This document shows positions 63,337-64,000 of a stretch of DNA of 64,000 nucleotides, one piece after another (the first letter of the stretch is position 1; each line of letters starts with the position of its first letter). Location: contig OX327684.1 of the NCBI GenBank assembly GCA_946807835.1, positions 11,928,501 to 11,992,500 of the forward strand. Reading direction: 5' to 3'. The notes below the pieces were generated by a model. That model was not told where the DNA came from, did no database searches, and saw only the letters and a program-made list of their open reading frames with translations. This stretch comes from Ailanthus altissimus (lineage: Eukaryota > Streptophyta > Magnoliopsida > Sapindales > Simaroubaceae). The position numbers and the translations under genes were made by a program.

Positions 63337-64000
63337 TGATGTGCATCATGAAGGTTCTAAATCAACTCAAGAAGGCGAGCTGAGCGTAAAGGAGATTTCA
63401 GATGGTCCAATAACAAGGGCTAAGGCTAAACAGCTTCAAAGGGCCATAAGTAGTCAAATTGGAGCTATTGAAGCTTCTATGGGATTGGAAGCTTACGATC
63501 TGAATGGAAACGAGCTAAATGTATTTATTTGTCTTCAATTTGAGATTGGGACGTGATTTAGAGACGTTTGGTGACGTTGGGCCTTAAGAAGCAGCTAAGG
63601 CCTTTCTTTTCATGCTATTGGGCTTTACTTATTTCTTATGTTACTACTTTTATGTATTTGGGCTATTTTGAACTTGTTTAGTTTTGTTTTAAAATTGTTA
63701 AGTCATATTGGGCTTATTTTGGGCCTTCTTAAGTTTATTAGGTAACATTAGGGTTTCACCTCATTTTGTAAGCCTATATAAGGCATGTAAAAGTCTTGTA
63801 GAGGAGGGGCCTCATTTTGAAATTGGAAGCACGAAATAGAAGAGCTATTTCTCTCTCAAAATTGTCTTCTCAAGTTTTTCAACTCTTGAAGATAGTTGCT
63901 GACTTATCACTCTTTGATCATCAAGAGTGTGGCGTCAAAACCCTAAACTGATCCTTGTGGCGTCCATTCGACTTATCAAGGTATCTATTTAGTTCTATCC
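63337..64000 (+). repeat. Family A LTR, cut by the window end
   Basis: Starts TGATGTGC at 63337 after ATATT (63332-63336, the likely target copy). 664 bp are visible, including the 71-codon pol tail (63341-63556), TATA block and twin hairpins (about 63898-63980). It is close to the solo LTR at 43862. Whether it is solo or the 5' LTR of an element cannot be seen. Confidence 0.93.

Overview
This window is a block of nested LTR retrotransposons from a plant nuclear genome. Every kilobase can be assigned to a Ty3/gypsy element or a fragment of one. I see no host gene, tRNA, rRNA, satellite array or CRISPR. The evidence is repeated gag-pol homology (CCHC knuckle, DGGS/DSGS protease, YFDD reverse transcriptase, RNase H, HHCC and D-D35-E integrase), LTRs starting TGATG, 5-bp target duplications, and primer sites matching the 3' end of plant initiator tRNA-Met. 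Integrase wording ([32 protein letters not shown]) and a pol frame running into the 3' LTR resemble the plant CRM (centromeric) chromovirus lineage. That assignment is inference, and the species is not resolved.

I use local family labels. A: about 6.2 kb, LTR about 700-810 bp (copies A1-A5 plus solo LTRs). B: about 6.6 kb, LTR about 900-930 bp (B1-B4). C: a small non-autonomous derivative, LTR about 650 bp (C1-C4). D: 6.9 kb, LTR 891 bp, one intact copy. E: a fragment. F: a diverged plus-strand element.

Layout: 1-4838, B3 carrying a solo A LTR (520-1309) and truncated A5 (2108-4838). 4839-8318, a patchwork of truncated B LTR, F LTR, C4 and E. 8319-13312, decayed F. 13313-15483, C1, followed by an inverted C LTR (15484-15965). 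15966-24125, C2 split by complete A1 (16808-22967). 24364-39841, B2 split by complete A2 (24580-30776) and complete A3 (33136-39467). 39842-63194, C3 split by B1 (41206-62359). B1 contains a solo A LTR (43862-44570) and A4 (46375-60209), and A4 contains intact D (50542-57458), so this is a four-level nest. 63195-64000, a B-like linker fragment and the start of another A LTR. Matching target duplications support most of these insertions, and unoccupied paralogous sites elsewhere in the window confirm six of them.

Only D has an uninterrupted polyprotein (51141-56027, 1628 aa); its two 891-bp LTRs read as identical, so it is very recent and may be active. All A copies are broken, yet A2 has nearly identical LTRs and several copies share the same lesions, which points to mobilisation in trans.

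The most interesting signal is a pair of short stem-loops in the transcribed part of the LTRs of families A, B, C, D and E. ACTTATC and TGGCGT(C/T) face each other as a conserved 4x4 internal loop, while the flanking stems change in a compensatory way between families. This looks like a structured RNA element in the retrotransposon leader.
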